DNA of 36,116 nucleotides from Abditibacteriota bacterium (lineage in GTDB: Bacteria; Armatimonadota; UBA5829): the NCBI GenBank assembly GCA_017445025.1, contig JAFSVJ010000081.1:1-36116 (forward strand). Reading direction: 5' to 3'. Numbering within the stretch: the stretch's first letter is position 1; every line of letters begins with the position of its first letter. The translations under genes were made by a program, and so were the position numbers. The notes beneath the pieces were generated by a model that ran no database searches, was not told the DNA's origin, and saw only the letters and a program-made list of their open reading frames with translations. This document shows, one piece after another, positions 8,425 through 17,161 of this stretch.

Positions 8425-8514
8425 TTTACCACTAATATTTTAACATAAATGTTTTAGTATTATCAAATTTAAGACAATTATTTCACCAAAAAACATTCGT
8501 TTAAGCCTTTAAAC

Positions 8515-8544
8515 TTGATATTTTTTCTCTGTTTTTAGTATAAT
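8515..8544 (+). promoter_or_regulatory. Promoter of first GH4 gene
   Basis: TTGATA (8515-8520) and TATAAT (8539-8544) are separated by 18 bp. AGAAGAGGA (8596-8604) precedes the ATG at 8610. The 5' UTR is about 60 bases and no riboswitch was recognised in it. Confidence 0.75.
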
Positions 8545-8609
8545 ATATGTGGTATGTGAATATATTTACAATATATATTTACGAAAATTATAATTAGAAG
8601 AGGATTGTT

Positions 8610-9935
8610 ATGCCTAAAGTAATAACTTTTATCGGTGGCGGATCTTTTGGATTCACTTCAAGTTTAGTGCGAGATTTATTAACCTTTCCCGCATTTAAAG
8701 ATGCAGAATTGCGTATTATGGATATTAGTCAAGAAAGAATTGATGATGTTGTAAAAAGATTAAACAGAATTAAAGAAGCCGGTAATTACCCTTGCACAAT
8801 CAAAACATATTTAAATGACAGAAAAGCCGCTCTTGACGGAGCTGACGGTGTTGTTTGCACAATCTTGCAAGGTGGAGCAAATGTATTCAGATATGATGTT
8901 GAAATACCTATTAAATATGGTGTATCTATAAACGTTGGTGATACAAGAGGACCAAGCGGTATATTCAGAGCCCTTAGAACAATCCCTGTTATGCTTGATA
9001 TTTGTAAAGATATTAAAGAGATTTGTCCTAAGGCTATTTTCCTTAATTACACCAATCCTATGGCTATGCTCTGTAATGCTATGCAAAAGTCATATCCGGA
9101 ACTTTCAATTACAGGTCTTTGCCACTCTGTTCAAGGAACTGCCGAAATGTTGGCAAGTTGGATAGGAGCAGATATGAAGGATGTCACCTATCTCTGTGCC
9201 GGTGTAAACCACCAAGCCCACTATTTAAAATATGAGGTTAAAGGTGAGGATGCTTACCCACAAATTCGTAAGGTCATATCAGAAAATCCGGATAGATTAC
9301 ACGATGAACCGGTTCGAAACGAAATGTTCTTTAAATTAGGTTATTATGTGACAGAATCTTCCGGTCACAACTCTGAATATGTTGCTTGGTTTAGAAAGAG
9401 AAAAGATCTTTACGAAAAATACTGCACAGACGCAGGTGGTTGGAACCCTGGTGTAGAAAGATATATCTTAGATGAATATTTAAAGAGAGAAGGCAACTGG
9501 AAAGATGCCATTGCAGAAGAATTAAAGAAGGATGTTGATCTTAAGAGAGGTCAAGAATATGCAGCATGTATATTTAACGCTATCTTTGGTGACAATACTC
9601 CCTTTAAGTTTAACGGAAACATTCCTAACAAGGGTTTAATTGATAACTTACCACCTGACTGTTGTGTAGAAGTTCCTGTATGGGCAAGTAAAAATGGTTT
9701 GGAAGCAGTAAAAGTTGGTTCTTTGCCGGATCAATTAGCTTTGTTAAATAACATTACAGCTCGTTGTGAAGAATTGGCAGTCAAAGGTGCCCTTGAAGGT
9801 GATAAGACAAAAGTTTACCATGCTTGTCTCTTTGATCCTCTTACAAGTGCAGTTTTGTCAATGGATGAAATAAAGAATATGGTTGACGAAATGTTCGAAG
9901 CCAACAAGGATTATCTTGGATATTTTAAAGATTAA
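8610..9935 (+). CDS. melA: GH4 glycosidase, MelA-type alpha-galactosidase
   Basis: This 441-aa GH4 enzyme uses NAD+ and a divalent metal to cleave alpha-galactosides by an oxidation-elimination-addition route. The N-terminal Rossmann motif is F-I-G-G-G-S-F-G-F. The family signatures are N-Y-T-N-P (N146-P150, Asn149), [10 protein letters not shown] (Cys171 metal ligand) and C-A-G-V-N-H-Q-A (His201 metal ligand), then [10 protein letters not shown]. These follow E. coli MelA closely, although other GH4 specificities such as alpha-glucuronidase are not excluded. No signal peptide is present, so it is cytoplasmic. It is monocistronic, with its own promoter and terminator. A near-identical paralog lies at 21328-22653. 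Confidence 0.88.
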   Translation: MPKVITFIGGGSFGFTSSLVRDLLTFPAFKDAELRIMDISQERIDDVVKRLNRIKEAGNYPCTIKTYLNDRKAALDGADGVVCTILQGGANVFRYDVEIPIKYGVSINVGDTRGPSGIFRALRTIPVMLDICKDIKEICPKAIFLNYTNPMAMLCNAMQKSYPELSITGLCHSVQGTAEMLASWIGADMKDVTYLCAGVNHQAHYLKYEVKGEDAYPQIRKVISENPDRLHDEPVRNEMFFKLGYYVTESSGHNSEYVAWFRKRKDLYEKYCTDAGGWNPGVERYILDEYLKREGNWKDAIAEELKKDVDLKRGQEYAACIFNAIFGDNTPFKFNGNIPNKGLIDNLPPDCCVEVPVWASKNGLEAVKVGSLPDQLALLNNITARCEELAVKGALEGDKTKVYHACLFDPLTSAVLSMDEIKNMVDEMFEANKDYLGYFKD

Positions 9936-9943
9936 AGAGATGT

Positions 9944-9980
9944 AATCCAAATCACCTATATTGGTGGTTTGGATTTTTTT
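9944..9980 (+). terminator. Terminator of first GH4 gene
   Basis: AATCCAAATCACC and GGTGGTTTGGATT form a 13-bp stem around TATATT, followed by a T run. The same stem-loop follows the second GH4 gene. Confidence 0.92.
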
Positions 9981-10044
9981 ATTTGTAAACCTCCCCCCGG
10001 AAATGTTTTTTGCTATTTCGGATTTTTGCGACATATTTGTTTCC

Positions 10045-10065
10045 TCCAAAACTCTCATTTTTGGA
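10045..10065. repeat. Small inverted repeat in gene-free spacer
   Basis: TCCAAAA (10045-10051) and TTTTGGA (10059-10065) form a stem. The spacer 9981-10131 otherwise holds only C- and G-run tracts (for example GGGGGGTAGGGGG near 10083) like those in the repeat cluster at 28818-29511. A minus-strand ORF across it is not supported. Confidence 0.5.
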
Positions 10066-10131
10066 AACAAGTGCATACGTAAGGGGGGTAGGGGGTGATA
10101 TTCTTCATTTTGCATTATAAAATCAAAAATA

Positions 10132-10154
10132 AGAGCCGAAAGGCTCTTTTTTTT
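10132..10154. terminator. Bidirectional terminator-like hairpin
   Basis: AGAGCC GAAA GGCTCT with eight T on the plus strand and an A/T-rich tract on the other side. It lies after the minus-strand GH78 gene and could end transcription from both directions. Confidence 0.7.
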
Positions 10155-10157
10155 GTT

Positions 10158-10184
10158 CCCTAAAACTCGGAGAGTTTTTTGGGG
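10158..10184. repeat. REP-like hairpin R1
   Basis: CCCTAAAACTC pairs with GAGTTTTTTGGGG around GGA. It resembles the CCCnAAAAG / CTTTTnGGGG hairpins found in the repeat clusters at 29-36 kb. Confidence 0.5.
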
Positions 10185-10220
10185 TGGCATTTTCTAACCA
10201 AATTCTAAGAAATGAACTTT

Positions 10221-12617
10221 TTATATTTTGATTTTATTTTCTCCCGGGGAGATTTCAATAATTTTTCCCTTATACTCAAAAGTGCCTTTCAATCCTTTTG
10301 GCAATAAAATCTCCCCGGATAAATCCTTTTTGTTTATTTTATATTTAACTTTTATCATACCGTTTTTGTGGATTATGGCACCCTCGGCTGATCTTAAATC
10401 AAACAAATTTGGTTTTATTCTAACTGTTTTAAAGCCACTTTCTGCGGGATTTATTCCCAAAATTCCGGATAAAAAGAAATAGTAAGGGTGAGAGCCCCAA
10501 GCGTGGCAATCACTACGAGTGGGCTCCGGCTGTTCCGGAGTGGTTTTAAATCCTAAATCCAAAAGGGATAGCCAATAGTTTATTTTATCTTTAAAAATAT
10601 CAAAGAAACCTGCCTTTTTTGCCGCTTCAAATAAATAGAATTTATAAGATATGGTGGTTTCAATAAGATTTTTGTTGTGTGTTAAAGTTTTCGCTAATGT
10701 AGGGATTTTATCTTGGAAGTGATCACTGAGAATGGCGAGGCATTGAGTGTGTTCCAAAAAGAGGGTATGGTCTTTATCATCTGCGAAGGCACCTTGTTCT
10801 TTATCCCAAAAAGTTTCCAAAACTTTTTTTGCAAGTTTGTGGGAAAGTTTTTTATATCTCTCTGCAAATTGTTTTTCATTTAATATATTGAGAAGTTTGA
10901 CAAGCAAATCAATGGTGTAAATTAAGTGGATGTTATATTGACCGCTTATTCCTGATTGATGTTCTTTGGTTGAACCGTTTACAAAGCCCGGGACCCAATC
11001 CAAAAAATTCCAAGCCTTTGGAGATTTTAAAAGTCCTTCTTTATTAATTTTTTCTTCAAAATAATTGATTATTTTGAATGCGGTGAAGATATATTTTTGT
11101 AAAGGTTTTAGGTCATATCCAAAGAGAGCGTAATCATATAAAATACCTATCCAGAAGAGCCCTGCACCGGGGATAAACTGTCTGACACTGCTTGGGTAGT
11201 TGGACCTTATCATACCTATATCTTCGAGAGAGTTGTGAAATGTGTCAATAACTTTAAGGGGAAGTGAGTTTCCCTTTTCGGAAATATAATAATTGTGAAG
11301 GCTTATTCTGCTGTCTATGGGATACATTTGTTCTTCATAGTAAGGACAGTCCATCAAGGTTTCATGGGTGCACATTTCTATGGATCTTTTTAGCATAGGG
11401 ATTATGGATGTCCACTTTTTATTGTCACAGTCAAAATAACTTTCCCACTTGAAATTATAATGAGTATCTTTAAATTTTAAACTGTTGATAGTGAGTGGGG
11501 TGTCTTCGGTTTTAATGGAGATTTGGATAAATCTTCCCCCTTTCCACCAAGGCGTTTCAAAGTTTTCGTGTTTTTCTCCACCCGGTTCTATGACTTCGCC
11601 TTCTCCTGCGAAGTATTTGTTTTTCCATTCATTTCTGTTTCCTTTTGGAGCAAACCAATTATGGTTATCTGTTTCATAAAGGCTTTCTTCATAAGCTATG
11701 TTGACAGAAGAGCCTAATCCGGCTGTGGTTTTTATGGTAGTATATATACAATAATAATTGTTTAAATCCAAAATCACCCTTAATGTTGTGTGTGGAGGAA
11801 TTGTTATGGATTTATTATTGTTTATGAGATTGTCAAAAAGGTTGCAATACTTTATTATATTTTTCCTCGGCATAAGCCTATCTTTTAAAGGGTTACGGCT
11901 TTGGTCTGCGTAAAGGATAGTAATATTTTTTATGGGAGATATTTTCTCCGGGGGAAGGGTGCTTGGTTTGAGTTGCCAAGGTGAATATGTGCCACCGTAG
12001 GACATATTTCTTTGTTCTCCGAGAGAGAGAAGGGTAGGTTCTGTCCAATTTCCTTTGTTGCCGGTTTCGTAGCCTAATGGGAAGTCTTTACCCTTGTATC
12101 CAAATCTACTGCCGGTGAAAATGTTTCTGTCAAATTGTGATTTGTATATTGGGTAAAATAGTGATAGGTCAATGACTTTCCAAGGAGCAAAGCCTGTGGA
12201 AACAGTTTCTTTTGGCAAGTCTTCCGTGCAAAGGATAAAACCGGGCTCAGCAGTTATTTGGGCAATAGGGTGATGGTCTTTTGGTGCGATATACCAAGTG
12301 AATACAAATATAGAGTGTTCCCCGGGTTTGAGATTTAGTTTATATGTGTCGTAAGCCCAATTGTTTAAGTCACTTCTTTCAGTGCCAAGGCCTTCAAATT
12401 TGTTATCTATGTATAATTTATATCTTTGGTCGGCAGAGATATGTATTTTGAAACTGGCTCTGTTTTTAAGGTTAATTTTTAGCAGATATGCATATACTCC
12501 AGTTTTGTCTCTGTGGGCTTTTGGGTGTTTAATCCAATAGGCATCCCATTTATAACCCTTGAGAAAATCAATATTGTCTTTGTTTAAAAACAAGTCTTTT
12601 TTTTGATAAATTTTCAT
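10221..12617 (-). CDS. GH78-like alpha-L-rhamnosidase
   Basis: This 798-aa protein has the GH78 bacterial rhamnosidase layout: N-terminal beta-sandwich regions (about 1-390, including Y-K-L-Y-I-D-N near 67), an (alpha/alpha)6 barrel (about 400-710), and a C-terminal beta-sandwich (about 715-798). The active-site segment is D423-C-P-Y-Y-E-E-Q-M, the counterpart of the D-C-P-x-R-x-E motif, so the general acid is probably E428 or E429. R701-S-D-C-H-A-W is the conserved segment near the end of the barrel. No signal peptide is present, so it probably removes rhamnose from imported oligosaccharides. AGAAGGG precedes the ATG. It is cotranscribed with the GntR gene 10 bases upstream. Confidence 0.8.
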   Translation of the reverse strand: MKIYQKKDLFLNKDNIDFLKGYKWDAYWIKHPKAHRDKTGVYAYLLKINLKNRASFKIHISADQRYKLYIDNKFEGLGTERSDLNNWAYDTYKLNLKPGEHSIFVFTWYIAPKDHHPIAQITAEPGFILCTEDLPKETVSTGFAPWKVIDLSLFYPIYKSQFDRNIFTGSRFGYKGKDFPLGYETGNKGNWTEPTLLSLGEQRNMSYGGTYSPWQLKPSTLPPEKISPIKNITILYADQSRNPLKDRLMPRKNIIKYCNLFDNLINNNKSITIPPHTTLRVILDLNNYYCIYTTIKTTAGLGSSVNIAYEESLYETDNHNWFAPKGNRNEWKNKYFAGEGEVIEPGGEKHENFETPWWKGGRFIQISIKTEDTPLTINSLKFKDTHYNFKWESYFDCDNKKWTSIIPMLKRSIEMCTHETLMDCPYYEEQMYPIDSRISLHNYYISEKGNSLPLKVIDTFHNSLEDIGMIRSNYPSSVRQFIPGAGLFWIGILYDYALFGYDLKPLQKYIFTAFKIINYFEEKINKEGLLKSPKAWNFLDWVPGFVNGSTKEHQSGISGQYNIHLIYTIDLLVKLLNILNEKQFAERYKKLSHKLAKKVLETFWDKEQGAFADDKDHTLFLEHTQCLAILSDHFQDKIPTLAKTLTHNKNLIETTISYKFYLFEAAKKAGFFDIFKDKINYWLSLLDLGFKTTPEQPEPTRSDCHAWGSHPYYFFLSGILGINPAESGFKTVRIKPNLFDLRSAEGAIIHKNGMIKVKYKINKKDLSGEILLPKGLKGTFEYKGKIIEISPGENKIKI

Positions 12618-12627
12618 GGTATCCCTT

Positions 12628-13692
12628 CTATTTTAAACATTCTTCGTTAACAATATCACATTTTATATAGGAATTGGTTTTGATAACGGTTTCTTTGTTT
12701 ATAAAAGAGAATAAGAGGTTTATGGTTTCGGCACTTATCTTTTCTATGTCAAAACATAATCTGCAAATATCATATTCTGAAGGGAAAATTTCTCCTTTGT
12801 TGCTGTGAGTGATTATTTTGGTTTTCTTTAAAATTTTGTCATATCTGTGAAATACACTTAATGAGTTTTGGTATATGGTATTATCATAAAAAATAATGCA
12901 GTCCGGTGTTTTTTTTAGGCTTTTCATGACTTGTTCAAAGTGTTTGCTTATTTCATTCGGACTGTTGGAAATAGGAATATCGTATACTTTGTAATTATTT
13001 CTGAAATAACTCTCGATACCATATTGGAAAATATTTTGAATCTCCGGCACAAATTCATTCATAAAATAGTGGAAAAGAAGCACATCCTTAAAATTATAAT
13101 GTTTTATCATTCTTATTATTTGTTTGATAAAATACTCATAACTTATAATTACGGAAGGGTATATATTTGGAATGGTTCGGACATTGACGATGGGAATGTT
13201 GTTTTGTTCAATGCTTTTAAGGTTGTCATCGTTTGAACTTAAGGAAATAACCCCCGCAATTTCGCTCACATCTTTATTGAAATAATTGATTAAGTCGTTA
13301 TACTCAAAGTCTGTGTAGTTTGGGTAATCCTTGCTGTTTTTTTCCAAAATCAAATAAGGAATATAGCCTTTTTGAGTAATATTTTTTTTCAAGTCATCTA
13401 TTAAATTTTTGTTAAATTGTTCCAAGCCCTCTATGAGAGTGCTTTCGTTGGTGGCTATTAAAATGTATCTGGGCATTTTCCCAAGATCTTCGGAAACATA
13501 AGACCCGCTACCTTTGACTTTGTATATAATACCTTTGTCGGATAGGACGCTTAAAGCTTCTCGCACTGTAGCTCTTGAAACTTTAAAATCTTCCGAAAGG
13601 CAAAACTCGCTGCGAATCCGTGTGCCCGGTTTGTATTTTCCTAATTGAATTTGTTCCAATACATAATTAATTATTAAATCTTTCTTTTCCAT
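12628..13692 (-). CDS. GntR-type regulator with sugar-binding-protein-like domain
   Basis: This 354-aa protein has a GntR winged helix-turn-helix at 1-70 (I-R-S-E-F-C-L-S, then S-R-A-T-V-R-E-A-L, then G-S-G-S-Y-V) followed by a LacI-like ligand domain. It is the first gene of an operon with the GH78 gene and divergent from pilin 2. Near-palindromic TG(C/T)CT(G/A)A(C/T)A sites lie over both divergent start regions, so it probably represses itself, the rhamnosidase and the pilin/DUF4838 transcript; this is inferred from position. Its Ile-, Asn- and Lys-rich composition follows the AT-rich genome. Confidence 0.85.
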   Translation of the reverse strand: MEKKDLIINYVLEQIQLGKYKPGTRIRSEFCLSEDFKVSRATVREALSVLSDKGIIYKVKGSGSYVSEDLGKMPRYILIATNESTLIEGLEQFNKNLIDDLKKNITQKGYIPYLILEKNSKDYPNYTDFEYNDLINYFNKDVSEIAGVISLSSNDDNLKSIEQNNIPIVNVRTIPNIYPSVIISYEYFIKQIIRMIKHYNFKDVLLFHYFMNEFVPEIQNIFQYGIESYFRNNYKVYDIPISNSPNEISKHFEQVMKSLKKTPDCIIFYDNTIYQNSLSVFHRYDKILKKTKIITHSNKGEIFPSEYDICRLCFDIEKISAETINLLFSFINKETVIKTNSYIKCDIVNEECLK

Positions 13693-13743
13693 ATATGATT
13701 TTCCCGGAGTTTTTTTGACAAATAAAACTTGCCTGACAACTTT

Positions 13744-13772
13744 ATTATAACATTTTTAAAAAAATTTGTCAA
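13744..13772 (-). promoter_or_regulatory. Promoter of GntR-GH78 operon
   Basis: Minus-strand perfect TTGACA (13767-13772) and perfect TATAAT (13744-13749) with a 17-bp spacer. It is back to back with the pilin 2 promoter, the two -35 boxes being four bases apart. Confidence 0.88.
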
Positions 13773-13776
13773 ATGC

Positions 13777-13805
13777 TTGACTTTTTGTAAAAATTGTGGT
13801 ATAAT
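13777..13805 (+). promoter_or_regulatory. Promoter of pilin 2 transcript
   Basis: TTGACT (13777-13782) and TATAAT (13800-13805) with a 17-bp spacer. The leader is about 115 bases, and AGGAGGA (13914-13920) gives a very strong RBS before the ATG at 13928. Confidence 0.88.
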
Positions 13806-13927
13806 ATAATTGTAAAAGACATGTTAGACAGTTTTAAAACATATCAGGCAGATTTTCTATTTTGCCTTATTTTTTAAAATTATGTAGCATAGTTTTTTAT
13901 AATAAATCTATTTAGGAGGATCATAGT

Positions 13928-14338
13928 ATGATCACAATTAAAAAGGGTTTTACCCTAATCGAGTTGTTGGTTGTCATAGCAATTATTGCTATTTTGGCAG
14001 CCATATTGTTCCCTGTGTTTGCACAGGCAAGAGAGAAAGCAAGACAGGCTTCATGTCTATCCAACATGAAACAGCTTGGAACTGCTTTGGTTCTCTACAT
14101 TGACGATTACGATGAAACATATCCCCCAAGATTGCTCGGTTGGTATGATAACAACGACGCAAAATATGGTGGACATGCATCAGACTTCCCATCAAGACAC
14201 TGGGGTAGATATTCAAAAGACTGGACTCTTGCCGGTGAGTGGGATTGGTGGACTTGGGCAGATTCTATATTCCCATATGTAAAAAACATAAAAATGTATA
14301 GATGTCCCTCCAATGAAAACATTAGTCATATTCTATGA
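13928..14338 (+). CDS. Prepilin-like protein, N-terminal part (pilin 2, interrupted)
   Basis: The 136-aa product has the full class III prepilin leader ([14 protein letters not shown]), a hydrophobic helix and [13 protein letters not shown]. It runs to K-M-Y-R-C-P-S-N and then ends at TGA 14336 after an out-of-frame tail. The rest of the protein continues in another frame from 14335. Moving back one base near 14326 gives ...[13 protein letters not shown], the expected family sequence, so one base appears to be missing, or the ribosome shifts or restarts. The ATGA overlap would allow termination-reinitiation. A perfect RBS and strong promoter argue that the gene is expressed. Confidence 0.8.
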   Translation: MITIKKGFTLIELLVVIAIIAILAAILFPVFAQAREKARQASCLSNMKQLGTALVLYIDDYDETYPPRLLGWYDNNDAKYGGHASDFPSRHWGRYSKDWTLAGEWDWWTWADSIFPYVKNIKMYRCPSNENISHIL

Positions 14339-14685
14339 ATATGTGGCTTGGAGGATACCCGGGACAATTTGACCATTTAAGAACTTCAGCTGAATTAAAG
14401 AATTCCTCAGAAACAGTTGCTCTTACTGAGGCTATTATTGAAACTACCGCAAGTTATGGTCATGTATTTTACACTTCAGCTTTTCCATATACTTTATACG
14501 GATGGGTTAGTGAAGGTTCTACCGGTGCTCCAAAACGAAGACACAATGGTGGTGCTAACTGGACTTTCGCAGATGGGCACGCTAAATACTTTAAAGAAGC
14601 AGCAGGACCTATGGCAAAATATGCAAATGGTGGTGATCCTTATGGAGAAGATGATCCTATGTGGAATCCTAATGCATCAGAGTAA
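14335..14685 (+). CDS. Pilin 2, C-terminal H-X9-DG part
   Basis: This 116-aa continuation starts N-M-W-L-G-G and carries [17 protein letters not shown], the H-X9-DG motif, ending in N-P-N-A-S-E like the other pilins end in short polar tails. The ATG overlaps the TGA of the first part by four bases. No separate RBS is seen. Together the parts give about 252 codons, the same size as pilins 1 and 3. It is best read as part of one interrupted gene. Confidence 0.75.
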   Translation: MNMWLGGYPGQFDHLRTSAELKNSSETVALTEAIIETTASYGHVFYTSAFPYTLYGWVSEGSTGAPKRRHNGGANWTFADGHAKYFKEAAGPMAKYANGGDPYGEDDPMWNPNASE

Positions 14686-14788
14686 TAGATTATCTTTAAC
14701 AGATTTTAAAAGTTTTCTATTTAATATATTATAATTATTTCCCTCTCTCCCCATTTCTATAGGAACAGAGGGGCAGAGGCAGAAAATA

Positions 14789-14815
14789 TATAAACCCTCA
14801 TTATGAGGGTTTATA
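14789..14815 (+). terminator. Hairpin between pilin 2 and second DUF4838 gene
   Basis: A 12-bp perfect stem, TATAAACCCTCA pairing with TGAGGGTTTATA, with a TTA loop. No proper T run follows, so it may be an attenuator or an RNA 3'-end stabiliser rather than a strict terminator. It holds the same place as the 751-777 hairpin in the first pilin/DUF4838 pair. Confidence 0.6.
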
Positions 14816-14834
14816 TTTATAATGGGGTTTTTGT

Positions 14835-17153
14835 ATGAAAAAACAAATTTTATTTCTTTTTATTTTATTTTTATCTGTTAATGTGTTTGCATATCAAAAG
14901 ACACTTACCCCGGTGGGAAAAACCAAATCTTTTGAATTATCAAATATCAATGCTATTATTATTCCCGAAAAGTCTACGGATAATCTAAAAAAATCCGCAG
15001 AAGACTTGAAAAAATATTTATCACAAATCTATTCTGTGGATTTTGTTGTTTTGCCGGATAGCAATGCCAACAATCATTTTATCAGTATAGGGGACACAGA
15101 ACAATTTAAAATCTGTGGTCTCAAAGCCGATTTAAATGCCGACGGTTATTCTATTCAGTATAAAGACGGGAACATTTTTATATTCGGCGGTTATTTAAGC
15201 GGAGCTGAAAACGGAGTATATGCTCTCCTTGAAGAGGATCTTGGATGTAGATTTTGGGATAATAGAGGTTCAGAAACAATCCCTGTAATAAATTCAAAAG
15301 AGATTAAATTTGTCCCGAGAGATTATAATCCGCCTTTTATTACAAGAGACCCTTGGAGTTATGAAAAGGCAGGGGAAGATTATGGAAGAAGAAACAGGCT
15401 TCGCGGTTATGGTGCTTGGGGTTTTGTACATACATCTTTCACTTATGTTCCCGAGAGCAATTTTGAAGCTCACCCTGAATGGTTTTCTATGGTTAAGGGT
15501 AAGAGAGAGCCTAAACAGTTGTGTTACAGTAATCCGGAAGTCATAGACCAAATATACAATTTCTTAAAATCTTATATGGATGCTTATGATTTTGAAAGTT
15601 ATGCCGTGTCACCACAGGACGGACATCCTTTATGTGATTGTCCTGTATGTAATGAATTGGACGAAAAGGAAGGCACAAAAGCCGCAACTTTAATAAAGGC
15701 ATTAAATACAGTTTGTGAAAGATTGGAGAAAGATCATCCAAATAAAAAGCTGGTCACCTTGGCATATTTGGACTATATTACACCTCCAAAGACCATAAAA
15801 CCTCATCAAAATTTAATAATACAAATATGTTCCGATTGTGCCGATTGGCCCTATCCTTTCCTTGCTTATAATGAAACCGATAAATTCCAAAGAGATATAC
15901 AAAACTGGGTGGCAACAGGTTGTGAAACTTTAACTTGGAATTATGTGGTAAATTTTGATCATTATTTAATTCCAAGCCCTAACACAAAACTTGTGGCAAA
16001 TAATATAAAACTTTTAAATGATTATAATGTAGACGGTGTTTTCTTACAGGGAAATTATGGGGACGGAATAAGAGATTCCGGTGCTCTTAAGACTTGGATA
16101 TGGGCAAAACTATTATGGAATTCCAACTTAGATTATAACTATCTTTTAAGAGAGTTTATAAATGGATATTATGGCTCTTCCGCTAAATATGTTTTGGAAT
16201 ATCACAGGCTACTTGATAAGCTTTATGATGATAACCATAAAAAGCTGAAAATTCACCCTAACGTAGAATACACATCTGAGGAAAATCCTCTTATTGTTAA
16301 TGGAATAAGGTGGGGTGCCAATGAAAGGTTGTATACAGATAAATTTATAGAAAAGTCTATGGACCTTATGGACAAGGCTTTAAAAGCTGCCCAAGATGAT
16401 GAAACAAGAGAAAAAGTCAGAATTTTAAGGACAGGACCTATATATCTCTATTTGACAAGACATGTGGGCTTTTATGAAGGAGGAGCCACATTTATAAGAG
16501 GTGACTTTGATCCAAAGAAAAAAGATTACTATCTGTTATTAACGGATGAACTTAACAAGACCTTAACCGATCTTAATATAAAAACTGTTGCCGAAACCGC
16601 TCCCTTTGAAAATAAAGACAAGTATATCAATAAGTTTTATGAAACTATTGAAAATGATAGTTCCGATTTGACAGTAACCCCCTTTGAAAGTGATAATTGG
16701 GAAATACATTTTTCACAAAGTGATAATGAAAATCCTTTTGAAGCACCTTTTTCAGATTGGCAAAAAATATCAATAGGCAAAACTTGGGATGAGCAAGGTT
16801 TCCCCCTACATGAAAGTGTAGCTTGGTATAGAAAGAATATTTCTTTTTCCCGAGAGGATATTAATAACAAACATATCTTTATAGCTTTTGGGGCTTGTGA
16901 CGAAGACGCTACTGTTTATATAAATGGGGAAAAGGTATTGGAACATACCTGTGAAGCCCTTAATGTTCAGCCTATAGAGATTTATACAATGCCGGTTGTG
17001 GCGGAATTGACCAAGTATATTAAAGAAGGGGATAATGAAATATATGTTAAGGTTAATAATGTTGAAGGTGTCGGGGGTATATATAAAGAAGGGCAAATAA
17101 TTTATACAGATAGTGATAATACTGTTGACACAGTAGCTAAGAAATTATATTAG
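14835..17153 (+). CDS. Secreted DUF4838 protein with C-terminal jelly-roll domain
   Basis: This 772-aa protein has a signal peptide (1-19, ending N-V-F-A). Residues about 25-145 form the GH20/GH67-type N-terminal domain, with G-A-E-N-G-V-Y-A-L-L-E. The DUF4838 core includes A-H-P-E-W-F and the Cys cluster C267-x-C269-x-x-C272. From about 640 a galactose-binding-like jelly roll follows (V-A-W-Y-R-K-N, then D-A-T-V-Y-I-N-G-E), as found in GH2 enzymes and sialate esterases. It is distinct in sequence from the first DUF4838 protein but shares its core. It is the second gene of the pilin 2 transcript, and its stop codon almost touches the kinase gene. Confidence 0.85.
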   Translation: MKKQILFLFILFLSVNVFAYQKTLTPVGKTKSFELSNINAIIIPEKSTDNLKKSAEDLKKYLSQIYSVDFVVLPDSNANNHFISIGDTEQFKICGLKADLNADGYSIQYKDGNIFIFGGYLSGAENGVYALLEEDLGCRFWDNRGSETIPVINSKEIKFVPRDYNPPFITRDPWSYEKAGEDYGRRNRLRGYGAWGFVHTSFTYVPESNFEAHPEWFSMVKGKREPKQLCYSNPEVIDQIYNFLKSYMDAYDFESYAVSPQDGHPLCDCPVCNELDEKEGTKAATLIKALNTVCERLEKDHPNKKLVTLAYLDYITPPKTIKPHQNLIIQICSDCADWPYPFLAYNETDKFQRDIQNWVATGCETLTWNYVVNFDHYLIPSPNTKLVANNIKLLNDYNVDGVFLQGNYGDGIRDSGALKTWIWAKLLWNSNLDYNYLLREFINGYYGSSAKYVLEYHRLLDKLYDDNHKKLKIHPNVEYTSEENPLIVNGIRWGANERLYTDKFIEKSMDLMDKALKAAQDDETREKVRILRTGPIYLYLTRHVGFYEGGATFIRGDFDPKKKDYYLLLTDELNKTLTDLNIKTVAETAPFENKDKYINKFYETIENDSSDLTVTPFESDNWEIHFSQSDNENPFEAPFSDWQKISIGKTWDEQGFPLHESVAWYRKNISFSREDINNKHIFIAFGACDEDATVYINGEKVLEHTCEALNVQPIEIYTMPVVAELTKYIKEGDNEIYVKVNNVEGVGGIYKEGQIIYTDSDNTVDTVAKKLY

Positions 17154-17161
17154 GAAAAAAT

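Larger units (their letters stand above)
13729..13850. promoter_or_regulatory. Candidate GntR operators in divergent promoter region
   Basis: Three related sites are seen: TTGCCTGACAA (13729-13739) at the expected GntR start, TGTTAGACA (13822-13830) just after the pilin start, and TATCAGGCA (13842-13850). In one orientation they read TGCCTGACA, TGTCTAACA and TGCCTGATA. Position and similarity suggest operators; the binding protein is inferred. Confidence 0.5.

Noticed and set aside
9858..10190. Minus-strand 110-aa ORF after the first GH4 gene
   Set aside because: It overlaps the GH4 end, its terminator and low-complexity G/C runs, and has no RBS.
14789..14815. Riboswitch in front of the second DUF4838 gene
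   Set aside because: Only a single perfect hairpin is visible; no conserved aptamer features were recognised.
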